This document shows, piece by piece, positions 48,258 to 60,500 of a DNA stretch of 63,259 bases. How positions within the stretch are numbered: position 1 is the first letter of the stretch; each line of letters starts with the position of its first letter. This stretch comes from a virus, in the IMG/VR virus record IMGVR_UViG_3300042112_000104, positions 1 to 63,259 of that record; one strand, written 5' to 3'. The position numbers and the translations under genes are program-made. The notes below the pieces were generated by a model that was not told where the DNA came from, did not search any database, and saw nothing but the letters and a program-made list of their open reading frames with translations.

Positions 48258-48413
48258 TTATTTAGCGCGTTTTGCTGCAGCCTTCTTCGCCCTAGCCTTG
48301 CGCTGAACAGAATAAGCAATGGCTAACGCCTGCTTCTTGGGCTTGCCAGCCTTTAGTTCGGCCTTGAGGTTTCGGGTGAAGCAGTTCTGCGAGGCGCATT
48401 TTCGGATAGGCAT
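48258..48413 (-). CDS. Small basic phage protein
   Basis: A 51-residue protein from ATG 48413 (GGAGG upstream) starting MPIRKCASQNCFTRNLKAEL, then KAGKPKKQALAIAYSV and a Lys/Ala/Arg-rich end. The C-x4-C N-terminus and KAGKPKKQALAIA core are a small phage type often near head genes. It ends 6 bases before the tRNA gene. Confidence 0.7.
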   Translation of the reverse strand: MPIRKCASQNCFTRNLKAELKAGKPKKQALAIAYSVQRKARAKKAAAKRAK

Positions 48414-48414
48414 T

Positions 48415-48597
48415 TTAGACCTCCACTCCTACGGCTTCTGCCAGTTTGTTGATGTTACCGTTGTCCAATTCAAACGCTAGTTTGATTACTTCGGACTCAT
48501 CGGTTGTTTTCGGATCGTAGTAGATCTCGCCGCCAACGTAGGGAACGGCTTCCCAGCCTTCTGGGCGCTCGTCCCATTCTGAAAGAAGGATGTCCAT
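48415..48597 (-). CDS. Small acidic phage protein
   Basis: A 60-residue acidic protein (MDILLSEWDERPEGWEAV, then EVIKLAFELDNGNINKLA). It begins at the last base of the giant gene stop (TAATG), so it is translated with it. No family recognised. Confidence 0.6.
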   Translation of the reverse strand: MDILLSEWDERPEGWEAVPYVGGEIYYDPKTTDESEVIKLAFELDNGNINKLAEAVGVEV

Positions 48598-51500
48598 TAA
48601 GGTATGATAAGGGGCGGATTGGGGGTTTTCAACATCGAACCTATGATATCGTTGTCGTTCACGGGTCTACCCTCTTTGAGGTTTTGTGACAAGGTCGGAT
48701 GTTGTTTCGCGTAGTTCGGGAACAGGCTGGGCAAGTAAACGGGCGTTTTAATCAGGAAGTTGTTCCCGTTGGCTGGGCCAAGCATCATCCACGGATACGA
48801 GGGATGGACTTTGAACTTCGGATTCTTGAGGAGGGTATCACGCATTTTCCGCTCAGAAGCTGACATTGCCGCCTCTTGTTTCGGGTCTTTGCCAAAATAT
48901 AGCGCAAACGCATCGGGATTTGTCGAAAGCTGAATGACGGCAACTGCCTGACCAACTTTGGAGTTAATCATGTCCTCACTGTCCTGCAGCGCCTTAACCA
49001 CATTGGGCAACTGCGGAAGCCCTGATACCTTCTCCATCGCGGCCCCTCGCGCCGTAAACGAGTATCCCATGAACTCCTGCATGAAGTTCTTGTTGGCTCC
49101 CAAGGCGAGCAGGCGCTTAAACCACGCCTTATTCTTGTTGGCGTTGTAAATCTGCTTGGCCTTGTCCTCGGCTTTTTTCAGGAACTCTGGGGTGTCTCTA
49201 GCGATCCAATTCTTAACGGGTGTAAGCGATTCATTGTATTTAATGATGGCCTTGTCCGTTGGCGTGTTTTTCGGAGGTGGAATAGGGGGCAGACCCTTCT
49301 CACGGCGCTTCCTGTTAAGCGCTCCGCGCTTGATTGCCTCCTTGATCTTGTCCGCCTTCAAGTTGCCTAGCTCCAAAGCAACGTGAGCCATCTCTACTAC
49401 CCAAGGTTCCAATTTGTTTGCCTTATTAAAGGCGTCCATTTCTTGGATATATTCCGTTCCGAAAGCAATATTAGACCTATGGGCATGGTCTTCCATGATC
49501 TGAACGATGTGGTAGCCGTCATCAACGCTTGTCGCCATACGGTTTTTGACCGCTGTGACTTGGTTCTGACCAAGATTCCCCCATACAACCTTGTATTCTT
49601 TGCCGTCAGGCCCAATCACTGTTTCCTGATTCGATATAAGCCAAGGATGCATCGGGCCACCCATGTCTTTGCCAAGCGTATGGTGCCTATCAGCTTGTAG
49701 CATTCCTGCCCTTTTGCCGCTGATAGTGCTGATGTCTTTGACCTCAGGCTCTACAACGCGAGTCGGATCCATCTTAGCCAAGATGACATTGCCGTCAGTG
49801 TCTTCTAGGCCAACATAATAGAATCCGCGCTGAGGAGTTTTCTTCGGCAGTTTGACCCGTCCTTCTTGGGCAACGGTAAAGTCAGCAACGGGAGGATTCT
49901 TGCGCTTGGGAAGAAACTGCGTGAAGCCAGTAATCTCGGCTGCATTAACAAAGCCCTTCTCAAGGTTATTGCCCTCAACATCTATGGGCTTGTCGAATTC
50001 AACCTCATAAAACAAGCGCGATACGTTCTCAGGAAGGTTCACCGTTTTCGGAACGATTTCTGCAATGCCCGTGAGGGTTCCAGAAGCGTCTTGGTTCATT
50101 TTTGTGGCTGCAATTTTGTAGCCCTCAACGTCAGGAACATAAGTTTGTGGCGCGGTTCTCCACGTTTGCCCCTCATTCAGTTCGACCAAATTCTCTAGCG
50201 CTCTCGTCTCTTCGTCATTTTTCGCTACGGCTTCGCCCTCATACTGGAACCCAATGCGCTCCAATGTGTCTTGAATCGTCTCGCCCTCTTCCATTAGGGG
50301 ATTCGGCTCATCGGGAATACGGCGCGATATAAATCCTGCTGGGGTTTCCGTCACTTCATTGAACTCAGGATTCAGCATTTCTTCAATTGCTGCTGCCTCG
50401 TCACGGTCTGCCTGTTCCTGCGTCTTGCCCATCGTGCGCTGATAGAGCAGATCCATCGTCTCTGGTTGGATGTCTACAAAGTCAGACATGACCTGAGCGG
50501 CATTCAGAACATCGTTATTGGCCGAATAGCCGGGGTTGTAGCCCTCTGGGAACGTGCCTGCAGGAGGATGCACGGCAGACATCACATTGGATATATCGAC
50601 TAATATATCGTCAATTGGGCGCTGCATCCCGTTCGGGAAGTTTTCTTTCAGCACCATAAACGGATCAACCCGCTTGCCGCTACGCTTGTCTAAAGCGCCA
50701 ACTTCAGGAAGCGATGCCGCCAAATCCGAAAACAAATCCATCATGTAGCTCATCGCCGTCTTGTTCAGTTCAATGGACTTGGTTAGTTCCGCCGCCCTTT
50801 CTTCTGCGTCTGGCACTGGAATCTCTCCACGGTTCAGGCGCTCCAAAAAGCGTGTATATTGGCGCTGCAAGACAAACGGCTCAAAATCGTCTAAAATCCT
50901 TCGGGCTATGGTGGTCAGGTGAAAAGACCTGTCCAGATTGCCCAAAACCGCTGCAGGAACCCCCGTGAGAGGCACATTGACCAAGTCTAAGGCTCCCTCC
51001 TCAAATCGATCTTTGCGCCGTAGAACGTCATCCTCAGGCAAATTAGGATCCCTTTCGTAGCGCCTGCTCGGCATGAATTCTGGCTGCTGGCCCCTGCGGG
51101 GATCGTTTTCGTCCGTAAGGCGATCAATCGAATCGACCCATTCAATCCACTGCTGCTCGCCGTAACGGCTCTTCATCAGGCTGACGATGGCTTCCTTATT
51201 ATAGCCATATTCGATGGCCTTGGTGCCGTTGGCAAAGTTGATTACCCATTGGGTATTCAGGGCATCATCAAGGAGGCGCTCACTAGACGGCAGACGATCA
51301 AAGTATGCTGGTGTCGCCTCTTGGCGCATCTGCTCGTTTTCTATCTGGTCTTCTAGGCTGGGGATTAGTGACTCAAACCCGTTGATTCGGAGCGTATTTT
51401 CCCAAGCCCCAGCCTGATACTTCGGATTGTCTGTTCCGACAATTGGCGCTTCCAGCGCTTCAAATTGCGCCATCGGAAGACTGTTGTCTTCAAACATCTT

Positions 51501-54500
51501 TTGTAGCTCAGCCTGAGCCTGCTCAAATGTCTTGAACGAGCCGGGGAACAGCAGCTTGGAATCTGCAGAAGAGTCTCCCTCAAAATACAATTCAGGCGAG
51601 AATGCTCCGCGCCCGTCTGGCCCCGGCACGATGCGGATTCGCGCAAGCCAGCTTCCCTTCTTCTTATTCAATTCGCCGTCAAAGCGGACAAACGTAGCAG
51701 GCTCGCGTTGCGGCATGAATTGCGGCTGGCCCTCTTGCTCTACGCGACTAATAACGCTAGGCGATAGATCGATCTTCCACATTGGAACCAATCCCTCAAC
51801 TAGCTTTTTTTGGAAATCTAAAGCCTCTTCAACCGTTTTGAAGCGAGGACTAATCGGCTTGGTATTGTCCTCCATGCTCACCCAAAATTCTTTTTCTGTT
51901 TTGTTCCACTCGCTGCGTAGTCTGGTATCAGTTGCCTGCATACCATATTCTGGAACCCTGAGAAATGTGTCGGCAACCTTGGCCCCATAGGGCTTCATAT
52001 ATTTGCCGATATCGGATGGCTGAACGATATCGTAATAGCCCTTCATGCCTTCGCCACCAATCGTAAGATCTGCTTCAGATATGCTTTGTTCGCTTCCAGT
52101 TGCGGAAGAAGTTATTTGCTGGGCGATCTTGTTCCCCACAATCTCTTTCAATTTAACTTCTGCGGGGCGCTTTCCTTCTGCGGCCTCTCCACGAACCTGT
52201 TCTAGAATGTCTTTTATGCGACCCTCTCCAGCAAGAACGGTTCCATCACTTTGACGAACTCGCGCCGTTCCAATTACACCGGGCGTTTGCAAAACTTCTA
52301 CGTCTTCCCCTTCTGTAACATTCTGATCGTAAATAGGATCACCCTTGTAAAAGAAAACGTCTATTCCGTCTTCTCCATTTTTATAGTATCTGATGTTGTC
52401 AATAATTTGACGCATCATGTCTTGGTATCTTTGGACTTGTGTGACTCCTTTTGTCCATCCAATCCACTCAACCCCGTTTTGAGCAATAGGTTTTGACGGA
52501 ATAGCCATCATCGCTTGCACCGCTTCGGGGCTGGTAGGCCCATAAGCAACTTTATAACGCTCAAAGCGTTCGACTGCCGCATCGAATTCGTTTCTGCGGA
52601 TGGCTTCATCAGAGCTTACAGCCTTTTCTAATATTCGCTTAAACAACTGCAAACCCCAATCGCGCTTAAACGGCATATCGGGTATGCCAGCGAAATCGCC
52701 ATCTTCGGCCTCTTGCCTATTTACCGCAGTGTCAATTAAATTGGATGCCATTTCACCGATAGTAATCGGCACTTGTGTAAGCGGGTCGATTGCTTCGGTT
52801 TGGTCGGCCAGCATTTTTTTCAATGCAGACTTCAATGCAGATGCCTCCATTGCATCGGCTTCTATCCTTGCATCGTGATAAGGCGCATTTCTATCCATCA
52901 GCGGATATGCGCTGATATCGCGTTCAACTTCCTCAATGGTTTTCTTTGCGGCCTCTCCGCTTTGCTTTGCAAGCAACGCAACGTAGATTTCTTCCAAACG
53001 CCACCTATTTAAAGTGTCAATTAGTTTGGCAGGATCTTCTTCGCGCCAGCCATAGTCCCGCCCCTTTTGTGATCTGTCCGATTGGAACTCTTCAATCATT
53101 ATGCCCAAGCGGCCATTCTCATCATAACGATATTTATATCTGACATGGGCCAAATAACCCGGGGTTCGCCTATAGTGTCCTGATCTAAATTCTTTTAGCG
53201 GCTTGCCTTCGCGATTTGGGCGCGGAGTCATGGTTAGAACGGTTTCGTAATAACCGTCTCCTCCAGCAAGCGTCAGTTCCATTGTATTGTATTGCTGCCC
53301 ACCATCAACTGTCAGCAACTCAGGACGGTTTCCGCGAATGTGTTCCAGCAAAAGGTCTTTACTGATTTTCCCTCCGCCTTGAGAGGCCAGCTTATTGATG
53401 ACGTTTATTGCATCAGAGAAAATCACTTCATCTTCCCTGACTTTGTTCGGTGAATTCCAAGCGACTCGCACCGTAGCGTCTTCAGACTCTCTGGCCCGTG
53501 CTGCAGCTTCTGCCACAGCCTTTTGATCAGCGGGGACTCTAGCAATCACAGAAGTCTTTTGCTTGCCGTCAATGGTAGCAGTCTCCGTGACAATATATTC
53601 GCCAAGCATTGCTTTTGCTTGTTCTGGAGTTACGAACTTGCCCTGAATCTTGCTATTTAGCGTTCTTTCAAGCTGACTGTAGAACCCTTGTTCGCTTGTC
53701 GGCTCTTTCATTTCCCTGCGGGGCATAAATGTCGGAAGGCTGTTCGTGTTTACAGCATCTGCAAGCGCTGGCGTGATCGGGAATATCCACCCTTCGTCGG
53801 CGTCGAGATAGTCAATGTTTTTACGCTTCTGCGCTTCGCCCACGGCTTTTTCAAGCGTCTTGTATTCTGCTACAGCGCGATCAGGGGCGGTTGGATCCAT
53901 TGGGTCTTGAGGATCTTTCATGCCCAAATAAACCAACTCTCCAGTGCCTTGATCCTGTGGCTTGGGAACCTGAAACGGAAACACTTTGCTGCCGTATTTC
54001 TTCAGGAATTTGTTAACTTCATTTACGGCAATCTCATCATAATAAGGCTTGAACTTCAGACCTCCGAAAAACGTAGATCCGCGCTTTGGTTTGATGGTGT
54101 CGCTAATTCCCTCTTTGCCCTTGCGGACAATTTCATCGGCCATTTCCTTCGGAATAATTTTGTCAAGAGCCTTGCCCTTAAAATCAAAACGTCCCATGCC
54201 GGGCGACATCTCGCTAAAAATGATCTCTTTGGTATTTGGATCGACAGTCAAATAGGCATATATCCCGCTGGAAGGATACAGCAAAACCTCCATCTGCCCT
54301 GCATCGTTGACCGATCTATATTCCACCTTTTCCAAGGGAACCAAATCGCGCCAGCGTTTGGCCTGCGTTTTGCCGCCTGACCAATAAACATACTTGTGTC
54401 CGCTTTTAACTGCATCAACGATTTGATTTTTGATCAAAGCCAAGCCCCACTCGCGGCTTTGGCTGAATGGAGCCTCAGGAGGAGCTTCGGCATTTTTTGG

Positions 54501-57500
54501 TATTTTATCTCCAGCTTCTACGCGCAACTTGATCTGCGGCTTTGGAAGTCCGCTGGTGTCCAAAACCCCGCCCTTCATTTGCAGTTTGGTGCCAGATTGT
54601 TTGGATGACTGTATGGCAAGAGAAGCGGCCAACTTTGGATCGGTGCCATATGCCTCCATATAATCGTCCAAGTATTGTTCGGCATCTTCGCGACGATCAA
54701 AATCGCGTTTTAAAGCAATATCAGGGCCACCATCAACATTCAGAATCACTTGGTAGGATTGCAAATACTCGCGGTAGCCAATGGGATTACCACGGCTATC
54801 TTTTTGGCGAGCGGCTTGGTTCCTGTCGCTCTGCATTTCATGGATATGGCTGATGTCAACCAAGTGGCTGGATCCTGTTCCTCCATACATATCCATTGCA
54901 ATTTTGGGTGAAGCAAACCACCACTGACGGTATGCCGCATAAAAATCCGCTTCTTGCGGAGTGATTGCTCCCGCCTTAACTGCAGGCCCAAGACTGTCTA
55001 ACGGAATAGACTCTCCTTCTTTTTTATAAGACTCAGGAGCTTCTGGCCCGTAAAAATGCGTTGCTATGGCCTTTCCGATTTCTGGAATGGTTCGTAGTGT
55101 CGGATCAACAATTTGCCGATCACCAACGCGCATATGCGCTATGTAATACGGATAGCCTTCGTAATGCGTCTCGCGATATTCCAAACCTTCGGCGCGACCC
55201 CTGTTACTAAGCTGAAAATCTAGCTGCTTCTCTTTGTTCAAACTGCGAGCTACGCGCTCGGCTTCGGCTCTGGTTTTATATCTTGTGACGGGATCGGCAG
55301 TGTGCGGGTAGAATTTAGCGCCCTTCTTAAATACAATCTCGTATGCTCCTTCAAGTGTGACTTTTTCTTTCGGAACTTTTCTTACGCTATACTCAACCAC
55401 TTCAAGGTTCGGACGAATCTGCAGGATTTTCTCCCTGTAGTTCGTGTCGCCGGGGATTCTATATCCAGCATCACCGTATTTTGTTTGCGGGACATCCTGA
55501 AATCCTCCAATGGCCTGCGGCCAGAACCCGCGCATCCCGAAATAGTTGTTGATGTTGTAAAGGCGCTGTGTCGGGTCTTTGACCATCCCGTTAATCCGCC
55601 AATGCGTCTGTGACCGTTTTTCTTCTGCAGAAATCATGTAATCCATCTCTAGGAGATTGATTTCGCTTTCATCCATAGCGCGGTCACGATTACGAACAGC
55701 CTCATCAAGTTTTCTCATGGCCTTAGCTGCGGCGAGATCTTTGTCTTTTGCCGCCTCTAGTTCCCTGCTGGCAGCTTCTCGCTCGGCTATGTATTCGTCA
55801 TTTATGCGTTGAAAATCACGATCAGCAATTCGATCACGCTTGTCTTGTAGTTGATGCGCCCTTTCGTCTGCTGCCTCAGCAGTCAATCGCGACCAACGCT
55901 CTGCTTCTTCAACGCCAAAGTCATCGATAGCCTGAAGAGCCTTTAAGACGGCATATTTATCAATATTCCACCCAGCATCAGCCAGTTCTCCTAGAACCTC
56001 GCTCTTGATCACGCTGCTCGGCTGGCGGATTCGGGCTTTTTTCAATGCTGCCTGCGCTTCTTGTTCTGAAAGATAATATTGGAAGCGAGAAACATTGATG
56101 TCTGGAGTCCAGATATTTCCAGACTCATCATAAATTCCCCACGATCCGTTGTTGGGATCTTGTTTAACAGTATAGTTCCCAAGAAGATCAGGAATCCGAT
56201 TGCGAGCTTCTGTCTCAAGATTCAGGTAGCGGTCATACAAGGCATCAAGTTTCTGCGTGAATCGCTTCCCAGCAGGAGAAATATTCTTCCAAGAAATGGC
56301 TCGCTCGCCAGATTCTTGACCACCAAGAATGCTTAGCATGAACTTCACGTTATTCTGACGGAGATACTCCATCAGATCAGCTTTGTTTACGTTCTTGCCA
56401 TCAGTGCTTAGCGTATCGATTGCCTCGTTGATTTTACTCCATTCAATTTCGGCAGGCTTAATGCCATTCTGCGGGTTATTAATGATGGCCCTGACCTGTT
56501 CGACTGTTGCTGATTTACCCTGAATCTTTTCATCCAGCGTTCCCTCAAGCCTGCTGCTGAAGCCGGGGTAAACACGCTCATCAATCGTTAGCTCTCTCCT
56601 TGGACGCATGGGCATGAACGCAGCAGCCTCTCGGAGATCTCGGAGAGATTGCAATTCGTTTACGTATTCAGGCCCATATGCCTCGCCAAAAGCGTCTCCC
56701 ATTGCCGCCTCTTCATCTTCTAGAACGCGCAAACGATCACGCTGTTCGGAAGTCATACGGAATCCTTGTTCTTCCACCGCTTCAGGCTGACGAATTCCGC
56801 CCTCACGGCGAGGCATGAAGTTGGCCTTTGCCAATCCGTAGGCCACAGGCATTTTGGGAAGAGATGTCGGAGCAATTTGCGCTATATGATCAATGCGGAC
56901 AGACATGATCGTCCTGTCCATGTTTAAATCGCGAGGATCTCCTTTTCGGCGGGGAACCTTGGTTCTGTCTGGGTTTACGCCCTCCGTAGCAGTGTCAAAT
57001 AGGTTCAAAAAGTCGTTGAAGACGTTGCGCTTCATTGCCGCGACTTGCGGATCTGCATCAAGCAATCTTGCTTGTGGGCTGGCGACCTGACCACTTTCCG
57101 TGTATCCACTGCCGGGCAATCCCTGTTGCCAGTTATAAAGATATTTCTGCGTGAATTCGTTCCAGAATTGTTCTTTGCTGCCCTTCCAAGGCATCAAACG
57201 TGCAGGCATCCTGTCGCCCCATGCATGGAGCTTATCAAACATCCGTCCAACCGAAATGGCAGTGAACAGGAAGTTGCCAGCCTTGGACATCATCAACCCA
57301 ATCGGCACCAGATCATAATACTTCGGAGAAAACGCCTCATATTCGCCCTTCTCATTCATCATCGCGGCATAATTAATGAGATACCGCGAGCCATCGTTGC
57401 GAACCAACGCATCGTTGATGTTCAAAATAACGTCTTTGATGCTTTTCGGCAGAATGGTTTCTGGAAGACTTTTAATGGCCTCGACCTGTAATGGACTGAG

Positions 57501-60500
57501 GGTTCCGCGATAGGTTTCTCCGCCCTCCTTGGTCGGATCAAAACGATTGGGAGCACCATAATCGGGGGTGTCTAAAGCCTCGCGAATGATCTTGTTTCGC
57601 TGCTTGAGTATTTTCTTAGCCTCTTTTGGCTGATGGAACCTAGGCGTTACCCCGTCTGGCTGCATTGCAACCTGACGGGCAACAACAACTTTGCTTCCTA
57701 CGGGGATGCCCTGAATATTGATCTCTGCAGCCAAAGGCCCGTATCCATTGCGTTGCTGTGGGCCAGCATCTGTGATGTCCCAAGAGCCTTCATACACCAT
57801 TGGCCCTGTGAGGACTTGCGGAGAGCCAATGGCGCTGCCATCTGGGCCTATAATTTGCGCCTGAACCTCAGTAACTGGCAGCGGACTGTAAGTTCCGAAT
57901 GTTTCTAAAAGGGCTTTATTCCTGACCAGTTCTGACCGTGTAATTTTAGGAGCCTGCTTGCCTTTTACTGCAGGACTAAGCTGCCCCTGAAGGTCAATCA
58001 TTGCCTCAAGGGCTTCTCTTGCGAGTAATTGAACTTCTGGAGTAAATCGCGCTCCGCTGTTGTCCGAAATAATGTCCTGTGCGTCAGGGATGTTGAGAAG
58101 CCTCTTCATGTCTGAGAGCTTCTTGGAAAGCGTCTCAAATTTTGCGCGTTTGAAGGCGAGCGTTGCTTTGTCAAAAAGCACTTGAACAACGGGAGGAGGA
58201 TTTTTGCCGAAAATCCTGCTCATGCTGTCAGCAGCTAGATCCGCTGTGATCTCTTCACGCAACTTGGCAGCAGCTTCCTTTTGATTTATGACGATTTGAC
58301 CAGTTTGCGGATCTCGTAGAATTTCGTTGGTCACTGGATCGCGCTGTGCCACAGAAGCCAAAAAGAATTCGGGATTAACCGCTGTGCCTGCGTAAACATT
58401 AACATATAGGTCTGCCAACTCTGCTTCGGTTAGTCCCTCGCCAACTTCCGCTACAACCTGACCATCGGCATTGCGGATCTCTTCTTTGAACAAGATCCTA
58501 TAAGGCTCAGCCATTAGCTGCTGATATTCTGGTATTTTGCTCAGATGGTGTCCCGCTTCATGCCGCAATGCCGTCAACGGATCCTGACCATTGTTGATTC
58601 TTCGGATGACGGCATCGGTGTTAACCACCATCGTCGGTTTAGCATCGTCCATGACGATCTTAGGCCCACGGAACTTTGGGATTCCGCCATACATGACGGT
58701 ATCATCTATGGTTCCATCATAGAATCCGTCCTGCTCAGCATAGGCACTGATAACATCTTCACTTTCGTTCGGATATTTGGCCCGTAAATGATCTTTGATC
58801 TGTTGTGTGCTGAGCAATCGAATGCCGACATTGTTTTGCCCACGAACAAACCCACCATTAGCCAAGCTATGAATTCCAGCTAGGGTCAGAAGATACTGCC
58901 GTCCAAATTCGTTGCGCGTTTGGACGTTGGCTCGCTTCATTCTTTCAAGAGCCTTCTGGTTGTTCGCCAAAACTTGCTGAGTCGCTGCGATAATTTGCGG
59001 GTTATTTGTGGCTTGGGCGGCTTCATATGCCCTCGCCGCTTGATCAGTGCGCTGCTGCTGGTTGTTGATGACAACTTGCCAATCTGTCATGGCATCTACG
59101 TTACCTCGGTCAACAGGACTCAGGTCTTGGTAGGCTTTCCAAGCCTCAACATCTTCTTTGCGTCTCCGCCGTGCATCGTAAACGGGATCGTCCATCCCGA
59201 ATGCTTTGTTCATCAATCGGGTTTGTGTGCGTCCCAAGCTAGACCAAAGCACTCCCTGCCCCATCATTGCCGCCATTTCCTCGGCGTCTTGAGAGTCCGC
59301 AATGCCAACAGCCAAGCCAACCAAAGTAGGCTCCACGCCTGCCCTGATATACTCCCTAGTGTTGTCGATAATGCTGTCGAGGCGCTTTCCGCCTGATGCT
59401 GTGAGCCTATCGCTTAATCCGCCCTTTATTGGAGTGACGCGAATTGGCTCGCCGCCTTCCGCTCGCGGGGCACCCCTGCCAGCCTGACGGTCACGGCGGA
59501 GCTTTGACATCGTTTCAAACGTCCCTGCCTGACCACCCGCCGAAAGGCGCTTCGCTTCGTAGTAGTTTCGGATAAATTCGGGCGTCGATTTGAGCATCCG
59601 CGCTCCAATCAATCCGCCAATAACGCCAAGCGGCGAGTCTGGCTCTAGTCCATAGCCAATGCCAGCGCCTGCAATATATGGAGAAACTTGCCTGACCTTC
59701 TTGAAGAATTCGCTTCGATCAATGGCCTCTTGCGCTTTTTTAAGCGATTCATCAACGGCAACAGCGGTCTTTTCTCTTTTCGTAACCCGCTGACTTTTTT
59801 CAAAATTGGCTTGCTGCTTAGACTTCAATTTTGCCGCATCTTCAGCAAGAAGGCGATTCACTTCGTCAGGAGTCTTTCCTCTGAATCGGAGATAACTCGC
59901 CACTTTTGGAGTGGCATATGAACCCAATTTCAAAAGGTTCATGCCGTAGCCGACAGCATCCAAACCAAACCCTTCTGGCAGCAAAATCTCGCCAGCGGTC
60001 ATAATATCTGGATCCATCTCAGGAATGAGCTTTTTGGCCTCTGCAACTCCCTCAAGGGCACCAATCGTCATTGCCTCAAGATCGCTTTGTCTCGCCTCTA
60101 TGGCCTGTTCGCGGGTAAATCCATTTTCCCGCATATAGTCTTCAACGGTTCCAATAGTAGAGGTTGCCGCTGCATTGACCGCTGGAGCTAAAAACTCCAG
60201 ATATCGATGGTATGCCGTGGGATTGACCGATTCAAAATCGTATGCCGCTCCTTCAAAATTCTTGCGAGCCTTCCAGCGCTCAAAACTCGTATCATAACCG
60301 TTCAAGCCAATACCCTCGCTGAGCAAATCCCATCCCTCAATGCCGCCAGCGCCCATTTTCTGACCAATTTTGGCAAGCTGGTATGGAAGATCTACAGCAG
60401 GAGCAACAAAAGCCATCGGCGCTGCTTTGGTTCGCTCAATAACCCCTTGCTGGGTTTGTAAAATTTCAGCGCGTTGTTCTGGGGTATATTCTTCTAGAAC

